Source: Betaproteobacteria bacterium (GTDB lineage: Bacteria; Pseudomonadota; Gammaproteobacteria; Burkholderiales; SG8-39). Taken from it: a stretch of 48,325 nt of DNA. The notes under the pieces were generated by a model. That model was not told the origin of the DNA and did not search any database. It saw only the letters and a program-made list of their open reading frames with translations. This document shows positions 10,024 through 19,265 of the stretch, in pieces (position 1 is the stretch's first letter; every line of letters begins with the position of its first letter). The translations under genes were made by a program, and so were the position numbers. The stretch covers positions 1-48,325 of the forward strand of contig SHXK01000004.1 of assembly GCA_009693335.1 (NCBI GenBank), given 5' to 3'.

Positions 10024-11241
10024 TCAGAGACGCTCTACGATCGTCGCGATACCCATGCCGCCACCCACGCACAGCGTCACCAGGCCGTAGCGCAGCTTCC
10101 TGCGCTCCAGCTCGTCGATCAGCGTGCCAAGGAGCATCGCACCAGTAGCGCCGAGCGGGTGGCCCATGGCGATCGAACCGCCGTTGACATTGACGATCTC
10201 CTCAGCTACCCGCAGTTCCTGCATGAATTTCATCGGCACCACGGCGAAGGCTTCGTTCACCTCGAACAGATCGATTTGCCCGATCTGCATCTTCGCCTTC
10301 GCCAAGGCCTTTCTCGCCGCCGGCATCGGGCCAGTCAGCATGATGGTCGGATCGGCGCCGGAAAGTGCGGCCGAGACAATGCGCGCGCGGGGCGTGAGGC
10401 CAAGCTGTCGGCCTTTTTCCTCCGAGCCCAGCAGCACCGCGGCCGCCCCGTCGACAATGCCCGAGGAATTGCCCGGCGTATGCACGTGCCTGATGCGCTC
10501 CACCTGCGGGTAACGCTGGAGGGCGACCGCGTCGTAGCCCATCTCGCCCATCTTGTCGAAGGACGTCTTGAGCGCCGCGAGACCCTCAAGCGTAGTCTGC
10601 GGGCGAATGAACTCGTCATGGTCGAGGATCACATTGCCGACCGCGTCTTTGACCAGCGCCAGGGAACGCTCGAAGCGCCCGGCATCGCGCGCCGCGCCGG
10701 CGCGCTGCTGTGAGCGCAGCGCGTAAGCGTCCAACTGTTCGCGCGTGTAGCCTTCCAGCGTCGCGATCAGATCGGCGCTGATGCCCTGCGGAATGAACGC
10801 GGTGTCGAACGCTGTTTCGGGATCGCAGGCCCAGGGTCCGCGGTCGGCGCCGAGCGGCACGCGCGACATCGATTCGACGCCGCCGGCGACCACCAGGTCT
10901 TCCCAGCCGGAGCGCACCTTCTGCGCCGCCAGGTTCACTGCCTCCAGACCCGAGGCGCAAAAGCGGTTGAGCTGAACGCCCGCGGCGCGGTAATCCCAGC
11001 CGGCCGCCAGCGCCGCGGTCTTGGCGATGCAGCTGCCCTGCTCGCCCACCGGCGTGACGCAGCCCATGACCACGTCGTCCACCTGCGAGGTATCGAGGTG
11101 GTGGCGCTGCTGCAGCTCCTTCAGGACGCCGGTGAGAAGGGTGATCGGTTTCACCTCGTGCAGCGCGCCGCTGGCCTTGCCCCTGCCGCGCGGCGTACGG
11201 ATCGCATCGAAAACGAAAGCCTCGGTGACCTTGCTAGCCAT
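10024..11241 (-). CDS. Acetyl-CoA C-acyltransferase (thiolase)
   Basis: 405 aa; [72 protein letters not shown]. Confidence 0.95.
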   Translation of the reverse strand: MASKVTEAFVFDAIRTPRGRGKASGALHEVKPITLLTGVLKELQQRHHLDTSQVDDVVMGCVTPVGEQGSCIAKTAALAAGWDYRAAGVQLNRFCASGLEAVNLAAQKVRSGWEDLVVAGGVESMSRVPLGADRGPWACDPETAFDTAFIPQGISADLIATLEGYTREQLDAYALRSQQRAGAARDAGRFERSLALVKDAVGNVILDHDEFIRPQTTLEGLAALKTSFDKMGEMGYDAVALQRYPQVERIRHVHTPGNSSGIVDGAAAVLLGSEEKGRQLGLTPRARIVSAALSGADPTIMLTGPMPAARKALAKAKMQIGQIDLFEVNEAFAVVPMKFMQELRVAEEIVNVNGGSIAMGHPLGATGAMLLGTLIDELERRKLRYGLVTLCVGGGMGIATIVERL

Positions 11242-12391
11242 CTTTGCCTCCGAGACCTAGCGACCGGGAAATAACCTCCTTCATGATTTCATTGGTGCCA
11301 CCGTAGATGCGCGTGACGCGCGCGTCCACATAGGCCTGCGCGATCGGAAACTCCCACATGTAGCCGTAACCACCGTGCAGCTGCAGGCATGCGTCCAGCA
11401 CCTTGCCCTCCATCTCGGTGGTCCAGTACTTGGCCATCGAGGCGGTGGCGGCGTCGAGTTTTTTTGCCAGCAGCAGTTCCATGCAACGGTCCACAAACAC
11501 ACGCATCACCTGGGTTTCGGTGGCGACCTCGGCGAGCTTGAAGCGCGTATTCTGGAAACTGCCAAGGTTGCGGCCGAAGGCCTTGCGCTCGCTCACGTAA
11601 TCGATGGTCCAGCGCAGGGCGGCTTCACATTTGGCCGCCGCCGTGATCGCGATCTGCATACGCTCCCAGGGCAGCTCCTGCATCAGGTAGATGAAGCCGT
11701 TGTTCTCCTGCCCCAGCAGGTTTTCACCCGGCACCTCGACGTTGTCGAAGAAGAGCTCGGCGGTGTCCTGGCCCTTCAAGCCCATTTTCTTCAGCCGCTT
11801 GCCCTTGGCGAAGCCCTGCATCGAGGTATCCACCACCACCAGACTGGTGCCCTTAGCGCCCTTGGCGGGATCGGTTTTCGCCACCACGATGACGAGGTCG
11901 CAATTCCAGCCATTGGTAATGAAAGTCTTGGATCCATTCAAGACAAAACCGCCGCCGCTGCGCACCGCGGTCGTCTTGATTCCCTGCAGGTCCGAGCCCG
12001 CGCCGGGCTCACTCATGGCGATGGCGCCGATCATTTCCCCCAGCGCCATTTTCGGCAGGTATTTCTTCTTCAGCGCATCGCTACCGTAGTTGAGCAGGTA
12101 GGGGGCGACGATTTCGGAATGCAGCCCCCAGCCCAGCGACGAATTGTTGATGCGCGCCTGCTCCTCGAACAACACCATGCTGTAGAGCTGGTCGGCGCCC
12201 GAGCCGCCATATTCCTCCGGCATGCTCATGCACAGGAAGCCGTTCTCGCCCGCCTTCTGCCACACCGCCTTGTCGACGTAGCCCTGCTCCTGCCAGCGCT
12301 CATCAAAGGGCTTGACCTCGGCTTCCAGAAAGCGCCGCACACTGTCGCGGAAAGTTTCGTGCTCTGAGGTAAACAGCGTGCGCGGAATCAT
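11234..12391 (-). CDS. Acyl-CoA dehydrogenase
   Basis: [28 protein letters not shown]...[19 protein letters not shown]...[43 protein letters not shown]; 8-nt overlap with the thiolase. Confidence 0.95.
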   Translation of the reverse strand: MIPRTLFTSEHETFRDSVRRFLEAEVKPFDERWQEQGYVDKAVWQKAGENGFLCMSMPEEYGGSGADQLYSMVLFEEQARINNSSLGWGLHSEIVAPYLLNYGSDALKKKYLPKMALGEMIGAIAMSEPGAGSDLQGIKTTAVRSGGGFVLNGSKTFITNGWNCDLVIVVAKTDPAKGAKGTSLVVVDTSMQGFAKGKRLKKMGLKGQDTAELFFDNVEVPGENLLGQENNGFIYLMQELPWERMQIAITAAAKCEAALRWTIDYVSERKAFGRNLGSFQNTRFKLAEVATETQVMRVFVDRCMELLLAKKLDAATASMAKYWTTEMEGKVLDACLQLHGGYGYMWEFPIAQAYVDARVTRIYGGTNEIMKEVISRSLGLGGKDG

Positions 12392-12401
12392 CAAGCAGCG
12401 C

Positions 12402-13670
12402 CTAAGCCACGCCGGCCCGGCGCAATACCGCGTGCAGCAGCACGTTGCAACCGGCAGCGAGGTCCTCGGGCCGCGCGTTCTCGATCTCATTGTGGCTGAT
12501 GCCCCCCTCGCAGGGCACGAACACCATGGCGCTGGGGGCGATGCGCGCCATGTAAACGGCGTCGTGCGCCGCACCGCTGACGATGTCGCGCTGCGAATAG
12601 CCGAACTTCTCCGCGCCCTGGCGCACGCTTTCCACCAAGTCCGCAGCGAACTCGCTGGGCGGAAAATAGACCACTTCTTTCAGCTCGATGCTGACCCGGC
12701 ATTCCGCCGCGACCTTCGCCACGCTCTGCTTCAGCACCTCGACCATCGCCGACAGTGTCGCGTCCTTGGCGTTCCTGAAATCCACCGTCATGCGCACTGC
12801 GCCGGGCACCACGTTGCGGGAGTTCGGTTGCACCTGCAGGAAGCCCACCGTGCCGCGCGCGTAGTCAGGAAAGGTGGTGGCGATGCGGTTCACTTCGAGC
12901 ACCAACCGGCTGGCGGCCAGCAGCGCGTCCCGTCTGGTTTCCATCGGCGTCGGGCCGGCGTGCGAATCCTGGCCGGTGATGGCGACATCGAACCAGCGCT
13001 GGCCGAGCGCACCCAGCACCACCCCGATGGTGGTCTTGGTCTGCTCCAGCACCGGACCTTGCTCGATATGCGCTTCAAAATACGCGCCTAGCCGGTGCGG
13101 CTGCGCCACGCCCGCATAGCCGATGCTGGTCAAGGCCTCGCGCACGCTGATGCCCTCGAGGTCCGTCTGTGCCAGCGCGTAGTCAAGTTCGTAGACACCC
13201 GCGTAGACGCCCGAGCCCATCAGGGTCGGCACAAAACGCGAGCCCTCCTCGTTGGTCCAGGCTGCGACTTCGAGTGGGGCCTGGGTACGGACACCCGCCT
13301 CGTTTAGCGTACGTATCACTTCCAGCCCGGCCATCACCCCATAGGCGCCGTCGAATTTCCCGCCCGAAGGCTGCGTATCGAGATGGCTGCCCATCGCCAC
13401 GGGCAACGCGCCCGCTTCGGTGCCGGGGCGGCGCGCGAAAATATTACCGATGCCGTCGACCGCCACGCTCAGGCCCGCGTCCTTGCACCAGCGTACGAAC
13501 AAGTCGCGCCCCTGGCGGTCCACATCGGTCAGCGTCAGCCGCCGCACGCCGCCTTTTTCGGTGGCGCCGATTTTTGCGAGCGCCATGAGGGACTGCCAGA
13601 GCCGGTCGGGGTTGATCTGAAGAATGGGCGTGCTATCGCGGTGCAGGGTCTGCAAGGAGAGATTCCCCAT
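12402..13670 (-). CDS. Zn-dependent hydrolase, N-carbamoyl-L-amino-acid hydrolase / allantoate amidohydrolase family
   Basis: MGSHLDTQPSGGKFDGAYGVMAGLEVIRTLNE, AWTNEEGSRFVPTLMGSGVYAG, FEAHIEQGPVLEQ, SGAAHDAVYMARIAPSAMVFVPCEGGISHNEIE. Confidence 0.92.
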   Translation of the reverse strand: MGNLSLQTLHRDSTPILQINPDRLWQSLMALAKIGATEKGGVRRLTLTDVDRQGRDLFVRWCKDAGLSVAVDGIGNIFARRPGTEAGALPVAMGSHLDTQPSGGKFDGAYGVMAGLEVIRTLNEAGVRTQAPLEVAAWTNEEGSRFVPTLMGSGVYAGVYELDYALAQTDLEGISVREALTSIGYAGVAQPHRLGAYFEAHIEQGPVLEQTKTTIGVVLGALGQRWFDVAITGQDSHAGPTPMETRRDALLAASRLVLEVNRIATTFPDYARGTVGFLQVQPNSRNVVPGAVRMTVDFRNAKDATLSAMVEVLKQSVAKVAAECRVSIELKEVVYFPPSEFAADLVESVRQGAEKFGYSQRDIVSGAAHDAVYMARIAPSAMVFVPCEGGISHNEIENARPEDLAAGCNVLLHAVLRRAGVA

Positions 13671-13843
13671 TCTTGAAGGTGAGCTTGAAGGTGAGATTCT
13701 GCAAACTGTACACCGATTGGCATTGACTCGGGCCGTGCCCTTATCCACGGCGCGCGGATGCGAAACCGACCGCGGCCACCAACATGGGCGCGGCGCTTAC
13801 GGATAAGCTAGTGGGATGATTCGCAACTGAGGAAACCTAACCC

Positions 13844-14041
13844 ATGACGAAACCGATTAATCTCGATCTAACGGTGGCGCTGCTGGGCGCGCAAGGGGTT
13901 GTATCGACCCCGGAGAGCGCCGAGGCCACCGCACGCTTCGCCACGCTGGTGCTCAAAAACTCGGCCCAGGCCTTCGCCCAGCTCGCCTTCGAGGATGAGC
14001 CTTCGGGCTACACCGCGGCACTACGGAAAAATGCGCCATGA
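13844..14041 (+). CDS. AtzG-like / DUF4089-like small protein (65 aa)
   Basis: Short ORF with ATGA overlap to an AtzE-like amidase; LVLKNSAQAFAQLAFEDEPSGYTAALRKNAP resembles the AtzG/DUF4089 C-terminus. Confidence 0.7.
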   Translation: MTKPINLDLTVALLGAQGVVSTPESAEATARFATLVLKNSAQAFAQLAFEDEPSGYTAALRKNAP

Positions 14042-15453
14042 ACGACACCGCGATCCTGGAACTGTCGTGCACGGCGCTTGCCGGCGCGATCCGCGACCGG
14101 CAGCTGAGCGCGGTGAAAGCAATGGAGACGGTGCTCGCCCGCGCGCAGACGGTGCAACCGAAGCTGAACGCATTCCTGCGCATCGACACGGACCTGGCGC
14201 TGGACGCAGCGCGCCTGGCCGATAAAGACCTCGCGCGCGGTCACTTGCGCGGCCCTTTGCATGGTGTGCCGATGGCGCACAAGGACATGTACTACCGCAA
14301 AGGCCTTGCCTCGAGCTACGGCGGCAAGATCGGACCCACGCGGCCCGCGCCTGCCACCGCGACCGCGCTGGCGCGCCTGGACGTCGCCGGTGCCATCCAG
14401 TTCGGCGTGCTGAACATGGCGGAGTTTGCTTTCGGCCCCACCGGCCACAACTATCACTACGGCCATTGCCGCAACGCCTGGAACCCCGATTACATCACCG
14501 GCGGCTCTTCCTCTGGCTCGGGCACCGCGGTGGCAGCGCGCGCGACCTATGCCGCGCTCGGTTCGGATACCGGCGGTTCGATCCGCCTGCCGGCGACCTT
14601 CTGCGGCACCTCGGGTATTAAACCGACCTACGCACGGGTGTCGCGCGCCGGCGCGATGCCCTTGTCGTTCAGCATGGACACAGTCGGGCCGCTGGCACGC
14701 ACGGTGGAGGACTGCGCACTCATCCTCGCCACCATCGCCGGGCCGGATGCACGCGACCCGACGAGCGACCCGCGCCCAGTCCCCGATTACCTGAGTGCCA
14801 TGGCGCGTCCCGTCGCGGGCCTGACGATCGGTCGGCCGCGCCAGTACTTCTACGACGCTTGCGACCCGGAAATCGCCGCGCTGATGGACGCCTCGCTCGA
14901 GAGCTTCCGTAGCATCGGCGCCAAGGTCGTGGACGTGGACCTGCCGGACCTGGAAGCCTGGAACGCGGCGTGCGCGATGATCATCTCAGCCGAAGCCGCC
15001 GCGCTCCACGGCAACTGGCTGCGCACCCGGGCGCAGGATTACTCGGCACAGGTACGCGCCCGCCTCGAGCAGGGTCTCGCTATCCCAGCGACGGCCTACC
15101 TCGACAGCCTGCGCCTGCGCGGGGTCGCGCTGGAAGAATTCTGCCGCAGCGTGTTCTCCAAAGTGGATGTGTTGCATGCGCCGGTGGTGGCATTCCAGAC
15201 GCCGACGATCGCCCAGACCGATGTCGGCGGCGGACCCAAGCTCTCGGCGTTGATGGCACAGGTGACGCGCTTGACGCGCCCCGCTAATTACCTCGGCGTT
15301 CCTGTGCTGTCGCTGCAGGCCGGTTTCACGCGTGCCGGGCTGCCCGTCGGGATGCAACTGCTCGGTCGGCCATTCGACGAGGCGACGCTGTTCGCCCTGG
15401 GCAACGCCTACCAGAGCACGAGCGATTTTCATCGCCTAGCGCCAACTCTATAG
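14038..15453 (+). CDS. AtzE-like amidase (amidase signature family)
   Basis: MAHKDMYYRKG (Lys), GGSSSGSGTAVAARATYAALGSDTGGSIRLPATFCGTSGIKPTY (cis-Ser/Ser amidase signature); 471 aa. Confidence 0.9.
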   Translation: MNDTAILELSCTALAGAIRDRQLSAVKAMETVLARAQTVQPKLNAFLRIDTDLALDAARLADKDLARGHLRGPLHGVPMAHKDMYYRKGLASSYGGKIGPTRPAPATATALARLDVAGAIQFGVLNMAEFAFGPTGHNYHYGHCRNAWNPDYITGGSSSGSGTAVAARATYAALGSDTGGSIRLPATFCGTSGIKPTYARVSRAGAMPLSFSMDTVGPLARTVEDCALILATIAGPDARDPTSDPRPVPDYLSAMARPVAGLTIGRPRQYFYDACDPEIAALMDASLESFRSIGAKVVDVDLPDLEAWNAACAMIISAEAAALHGNWLRTRAQDYSAQVRARLEQGLAIPATAYLDSLRLRGVALEEFCRSVFSKVDVLHAPVVAFQTPTIAQTDVGGGPKLSALMAQVTRLTRPANYLGVPVLSLQAGFTRAGLPVGMQLLGRPFDEATLFALGNAYQSTSDFHRLAPTL

Positions 15454-15495
15454 GCAGACCAGGGCATCTCGTCTTTAAATACGCTCCGTGACCTC

Positions 15496-16002
15496 GTGGT
15501 GATCCGTCCACGCCTCCTTTACGTCGCACCGGCGCTGGCCTGCGTCGGCCTGCTTGGCTGCGGCTATTACCTCCAATATTTCGACAGCCAAGACCCCTGT
15601 CCCCTGTGCCTCGTTCAGCGCGGCTTCTACTACGGGATTCTTTTTCTTTTCACCATTGCTGCGCTGCATTTGCCTGGCAGAACCGGAAATTCGATTTACG
15701 GCTCTGCGGCAGCCCTACTCGCGCTGGGTGGTTTCGGGGTCGCCGCCCGGCAGGTCTGGTTGCAACATCTGCCGACAGATCAGGTACCCGCCTGCGGGCC
15801 GGATCTGTATTTCATGCTGGAAAACTTCCCGCTCGCACGCATGCTTGAGAAGTTGTTCACTGGGTCCGGGCAGTGCGCGGAGGTGAACTGGACCTTCCTC
15901 GGGCTATCCATCGCCGGGTGGTCTCTGCTGTGTTTTGCGGCGCTCGCGATCTACGCGCTATGGCTCACCTTGCGGGGGCGAAACACAGTTCACTCCTCGT
16001 AA
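15496..16002 (+). CDS. dsbB: Disulfide bond formation protein B
   Basis: GYYLQYFDSQDPCPLCLVQRGFYYG with CPLC motif, second periplasmic Cys pair (PACGPD...GSGQCAEV), 4 TM; GTG start. Confidence 0.92.
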   Translation: MVIRPRLLYVAPALACVGLLGCGYYLQYFDSQDPCPLCLVQRGFYYGILFLFTIAALHLPGRTGNSIYGSAAALLALGGFGVAARQVWLQHLPTDQVPACGPDLYFMLENFPLARMLEKLFTGSGQCAEVNWTFLGLSIAGWSLLCFAALAIYALWLTLRGRNTVHSS

Positions 16003-16379
16003 AGGAGCGCGATCACCCGGGCGATCGCGGCAATGACCTCGGGCTGCTCGCCGATGGGCGGCTCGACGGTGATCTCGAGGTCCGGAGAATGTCCGTGTAT
16101 CTTGGCGACCAGCTTAGGCAGGTCATCCTTCAGGTGTCCGCCCACGCCAAGGAATACCGGCACCACCCGCAAGCTGCGCACCCCATCGCCGTACAGCGCC
16201 GCGGCGCACTCCGGCAGCGAGGGCTGCATTAACTCCAGAAAAGCGAGCACGATGCGCTCGCCGGGCAACCGCTCGCCTAACTCGGTTACGAGTTGCTGGA
16301 ATGGGCGCGCCCACCGCGGGTCGCGCGCACCGTGGGCGAAAAGGACAATTGCTCGCCGGCCGATAGCTGGTTCAGCCAC
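15990..16379 (-). CDS. CbiX/SirB family sirohydrochlorin chelatase, short form
   Basis: RAIVLFAHGARDPRWARPFQQLVTEL...VRSLRVVPVFLGVGGHLKDDLPKLV; GTG start proposed at 16379; 129 aa. Confidence 0.85.
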   Translation of the reverse strand: MAEPAIGRRAIVLFAHGARDPRWARPFQQLVTELGERLPGERIVLAFLELMQPSLPECAAALYGDGVRSLRVVPVFLGVGGHLKDDLPKLVAKIHGHSPDLEITVEPPIGEQPEVIAAIARVIALLYEE

Positions 16380-17110
16380 GGCGCGATTATCCCCGAGGCG
16401 GCGATTTCCCGATAGACCTCGCCCAGCAGAATCGCCACCGGCCCGTTGCCGCAGCGCTCGGCGAGCGCCGGCAATTGTTCCAGCGTGCCGGCCAGTTTGC
16501 GCATGCCGGGCAGCGAAGCATGCTCGACGATGGCGAGCGGCGTCGCGGGCGATTTCCCCGCCCCGATCAGTGCCCGCGAAATTTCTTCGGCTTCTCCGGC
16601 ACCCATGTAGATCACCACCGTATCCGCGGCAAGCGCCACCTTCAGCCAGTTGTTCGGCCGCGCGCCGGCCGCGGTCCGCATGGTCAGGAAAGCGACGGAA
16701 CGCGACCAGCCCCTGGCGGTAAGCGAGACACCCAGGTCGGCGCTGGCGGCAAGGGCTGCGGTGACACCAGGTACGACCTCGCAGCGGATGCGGTGCTGCT
16801 GCAACCAGGCAAGCTCTTCCTGCGCGCGGCCAAAGAGCATCGGATCGCCACCCTTCAAGCGCACCACCACCGGATACATGCGCGCGGCATCCACTAAGCG
16901 CTTGTTGATGAACTTCTGTGCCGTTGAGTGCTGGCCGGAGCGCTTGCCGACTGCAATTTTTATCGCTCTTAGCGCTAAGGAAAGTATTGCCTGCGGTACC
17001 AGTGCGTCGTGGAACACGATATCCGCCCGCTCGAGCAGACGCGCGGCACGCAGCGTGAGCAGATCCGGAGCGCCGGGTCCGGCGCCGACCAGATAGACCG
17101 TGCCGCTCAT
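16286..17110 (-). CDS. cobA: Uroporphyrinogen-III C-methyltransferase
   Basis: MSGTVYLVGAGPGAPDLLTLRAARLLERADIVFHDALV...VVRLKGGDPMLFGRAQEE...VVPGVTAALAASADLGVSLTARG. Confidence 0.95.
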   Translation of the reverse strand: MSGTVYLVGAGPGAPDLLTLRAARLLERADIVFHDALVPQAILSLALRAIKIAVGKRSGQHSTAQKFINKRLVDAARMYPVVVRLKGGDPMLFGRAQEELAWLQQHRIRCEVVPGVTAALAASADLGVSLTARGWSRSVAFLTMRTAAGARPNNWLKVALAADTVVIYMGAGEAEEISRALIGAGKSPATPLAIVEHASLPGMRKLAGTLEQLPALAERCGNGPVAILLGEVYREIAASGIIAPWLNQLSAGEQLSFSPTVRATRGGRAHSSNS

Positions 17111-17520
17111 GGTCCGGCCCGCCGGCGGAACAGCGGCGCCGGCTGCGCGGTCGTCGCCTGGTATTGCTCGCTGAAGTCGCCGAACCCCTTGAGGGCTTCT
17201 TCGGGATCCTCGCCCGCGCGCAACTCGAAAACGTTGAAGCCGCATTGCGCCATGGCATGCAGGTGGTCGCGCGCCACTTCGCCGACCGCACGCAATTCGC
17301 CCTGGTAGCCGTAACGCTCGCGCAGCAGCCGCGCAATGGAGTAGCCGCCCCCGTCGCCGAACTTGGGAAAATTGACCGCGATCGCCGTAATCGCCGCGAT
17401 ACCGCCGATCCTATCCACGAGCGCGGCAGGATCGTCGCTGGGCTGCAGCAGCACCAGCTCAGGCGGCCGCGAGGATTCTTCGACGATCCGTCGTTCTTTG
17501 ATCAGGGTTGCCATAAACAC
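17107..17520 (-). CDS. DUF934 family protein (associated with sulfite reduction loci)
   Basis: IAVNFPKFGDGGGYSIARLLRERYGYQGELRAVGEVARDHLHAMAQCGFNVFEL is DUF934-like; ATGA overlap with cobA. Start could be 17520 or 17514. Confidence 0.88.
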   Translation of the reverse strand: MFMATLIKERRIVEESSRPPELVLLQPSDDPAALVDRIGGIAAITAIAVNFPKFGDGGGYSIARLLRERYGYQGELRAVGEVARDHLHAMAQCGFNVFELRAGEDPEEALKGFGDFSEQYQATTAQPAPLFRRRAGP

Positions 17521-19180
17521 CGATTTTAAAAGGTTCGATACCGAGGCGGCGCACCACGTCCACGAAACGCTCGGCCTCGCTGTCGCGCCGCTTCAGGTAA
17601 ATTTCGATCAAGCGCTCGATGACGTCGGGCACATCGGCGCGCGCGAACGAGGGGCCGATCACTTTGCCCAAGGCCGTGGGGGTTGCCTTGGTTGCCGCGG
17701 AGACGCCAGGTCGAGTTTCTCCCTGATTGCCGCCGATCTCGATCTGGTACCACTCCTCGCCGTTCTTATCTACGCCCAGGATGCCGATGTGGCCGACATG
17801 GTGGTGGCCGCAGGCATTCATGCAACCCGAGATATTCAGATCCAACTCGCCGATGTCGTGCAGGTAATCCAGATCGTCAAAACGGCGCTGGATCGCCTCG
17901 GCCACGGGGATCGATTTCGCATTCGCCAGCGAGCAGAAATCGCCGCCCGGGCAAGCAATGATGTTGGTCAGCAGGCCGATGTTGGGCGTCGCCAGACCCA
18001 GCTCGCGCAAAGCCTGCCACAGGCTATTCAGTTCGGCTTGGCGCACGTCGGCGAACACCAAATTCTGCTCGTGCGTGACCCGCAGCTCGCCAAAGGAGTA
18101 ATCCTCGGCCAGTTGGGCGATGCGCGACATCTGTTCGGAGGTGACGTCGCCCGGCGGCACCCCAGTCTTCTTCAATGACAAAGTCACGACGGCGTAACCC
18201 GGCTGCTGGTGTGGATGGACGTTGCGCTTCATCCAGGCAGCGAACGGCGTCTTCGCGGCAGGAAAGTCCACGTCAACCAGCTTCTCGTACCGCGGCCGGG
18301 TAAAGCGCGCCTCGATGCGGCGGATCTCCTCTTCGGTGACAGTCGCCGGGCCATCCTTCAGATGCGCCCACTCGGCCTCGACTTCGGCGCGGAATTTCTC
18401 CAGCCCGCGCTCCTTGACCAGGATCTTGATGCGCGCCTTGTAGAGGTTGTCGCGCCGCCCGTAGCGGTTGTAGACGCGCAGGATGGCGTCGAGATAGTTC
18501 AGCAGCTGCGGCCAGGGCAGGAACTCGCGGATCACGTGGCCGATGATCGGGGTGCGACCCAAGCCGCCGCCAACGATAACCCTGAAGCCGGTTTCATCGG
18601 CGGAATTTTTTACGGCATGCAGACCAATATCGTGAACAAAGGTAGCCACCCGATCCACGCTCGCGCCGTTGATCGCAATTTTGAATTTGCGCGGCAAGTA
18701 ATTGAACTCTGGGTGAAAAGTAGACCATTGGCGGACCAGTTCGCACCAGACGAAGGAATCCACGATCTCGTCGCGCGCCACTCCCGCGAAGTGGTCGGCG
18801 GTGATGTTGCGCACGCAATTGCCGGAAGTCTGGATGGCGTGCATCTCGACAGTGGCCAGCTCGGCGAGGATTTCCGGCACTTCTTCGAGCTTCGGCCAGT
18901 TGAGCTGCAGGTTCTGGCGGGTGGAGAAATGGCCGTAGCCACGGTCGTACTTTTGCGCGATCCCGGCCAGCTTGCGTAGCTGGCGCGAAGACAGCAGCCC
19001 GTAGGGAATGGCAATGCGCAGCATCGGCGCGTAGCGCTGCACGTACAGGCCGTTCCTCAGCCGCAGTTGGCGGAAGTCATCCTCGGACAGCGCGCCGGCG
19101 AGAAAGCGCTGTGTCTGGTCGCGAAATTGCGCCACCCGCTCGTCCACCAGTCGCTGGTCTATGTCGTCGTAGCGATACAC
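17459..19180 (-). CDS. cysI: Nitrite/sulfite reductase hemoprotein (CysI-like)
   Basis: 573 aa; siroheme/4Fe-4S motifs CPGGDFC and GCMNACGHHHVGHIGILG; YGHFSTRQNLQLNWPKLEEVPEILAEL. Confidence 0.92.
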   Translation of the reverse strand: MYRYDDIDQRLVDERVAQFRDQTQRFLAGALSEDDFRQLRLRNGLYVQRYAPMLRIAIPYGLLSSRQLRKLAGIAQKYDRGYGHFSTRQNLQLNWPKLEEVPEILAELATVEMHAIQTSGNCVRNITADHFAGVARDEIVDSFVWCELVRQWSTFHPEFNYLPRKFKIAINGASVDRVATFVHDIGLHAVKNSADETGFRVIVGGGLGRTPIIGHVIREFLPWPQLLNYLDAILRVYNRYGRRDNLYKARIKILVKERGLEKFRAEVEAEWAHLKDGPATVTEEEIRRIEARFTRPRYEKLVDVDFPAAKTPFAAWMKRNVHPHQQPGYAVVTLSLKKTGVPPGDVTSEQMSRIAQLAEDYSFGELRVTHEQNLVFADVRQAELNSLWQALRELGLATPNIGLLTNIIACPGGDFCSLANAKSIPVAEAIQRRFDDLDYLHDIGELDLNISGCMNACGHHHVGHIGILGVDKNGEEWYQIEIGGNQGETRPGVSAATKATPTALGKVIGPSFARADVPDVIERLIEIYLKRRDSEAERFVDVVRRLGIEPFKIGVYGNPDQRTTDRRRILAAA

Positions 19181-19223
19181 GGAACCGCGAGCTTACGTGC
19201 CGCATCATATTTCCCAAAAGACT

Positions 19224-19244
19224 GTTATATTAATATCATATAAC
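19224..19244. promoter_or_regulatory. Inverted repeat GTTATAT-N7-ATATAAC in the divergent cysI/cysB-like intergenic region
   Basis: Perfect 7-bp arms in an AT-rich patch of an otherwise GC-rich sequence, between divergent genes 19180(-) and 19266(+). Confidence 0.6.
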
Positions 19245-19265
19245 TTTTTAGACTTATCTAAGTCC

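Noticed and set aside
11375-12367. 330-aa plus-strand ORF opposite acyl-CoA dehydrogenase
   Set aside because: Antisense to a confidently identified acyl-CoA dehydrogenase.
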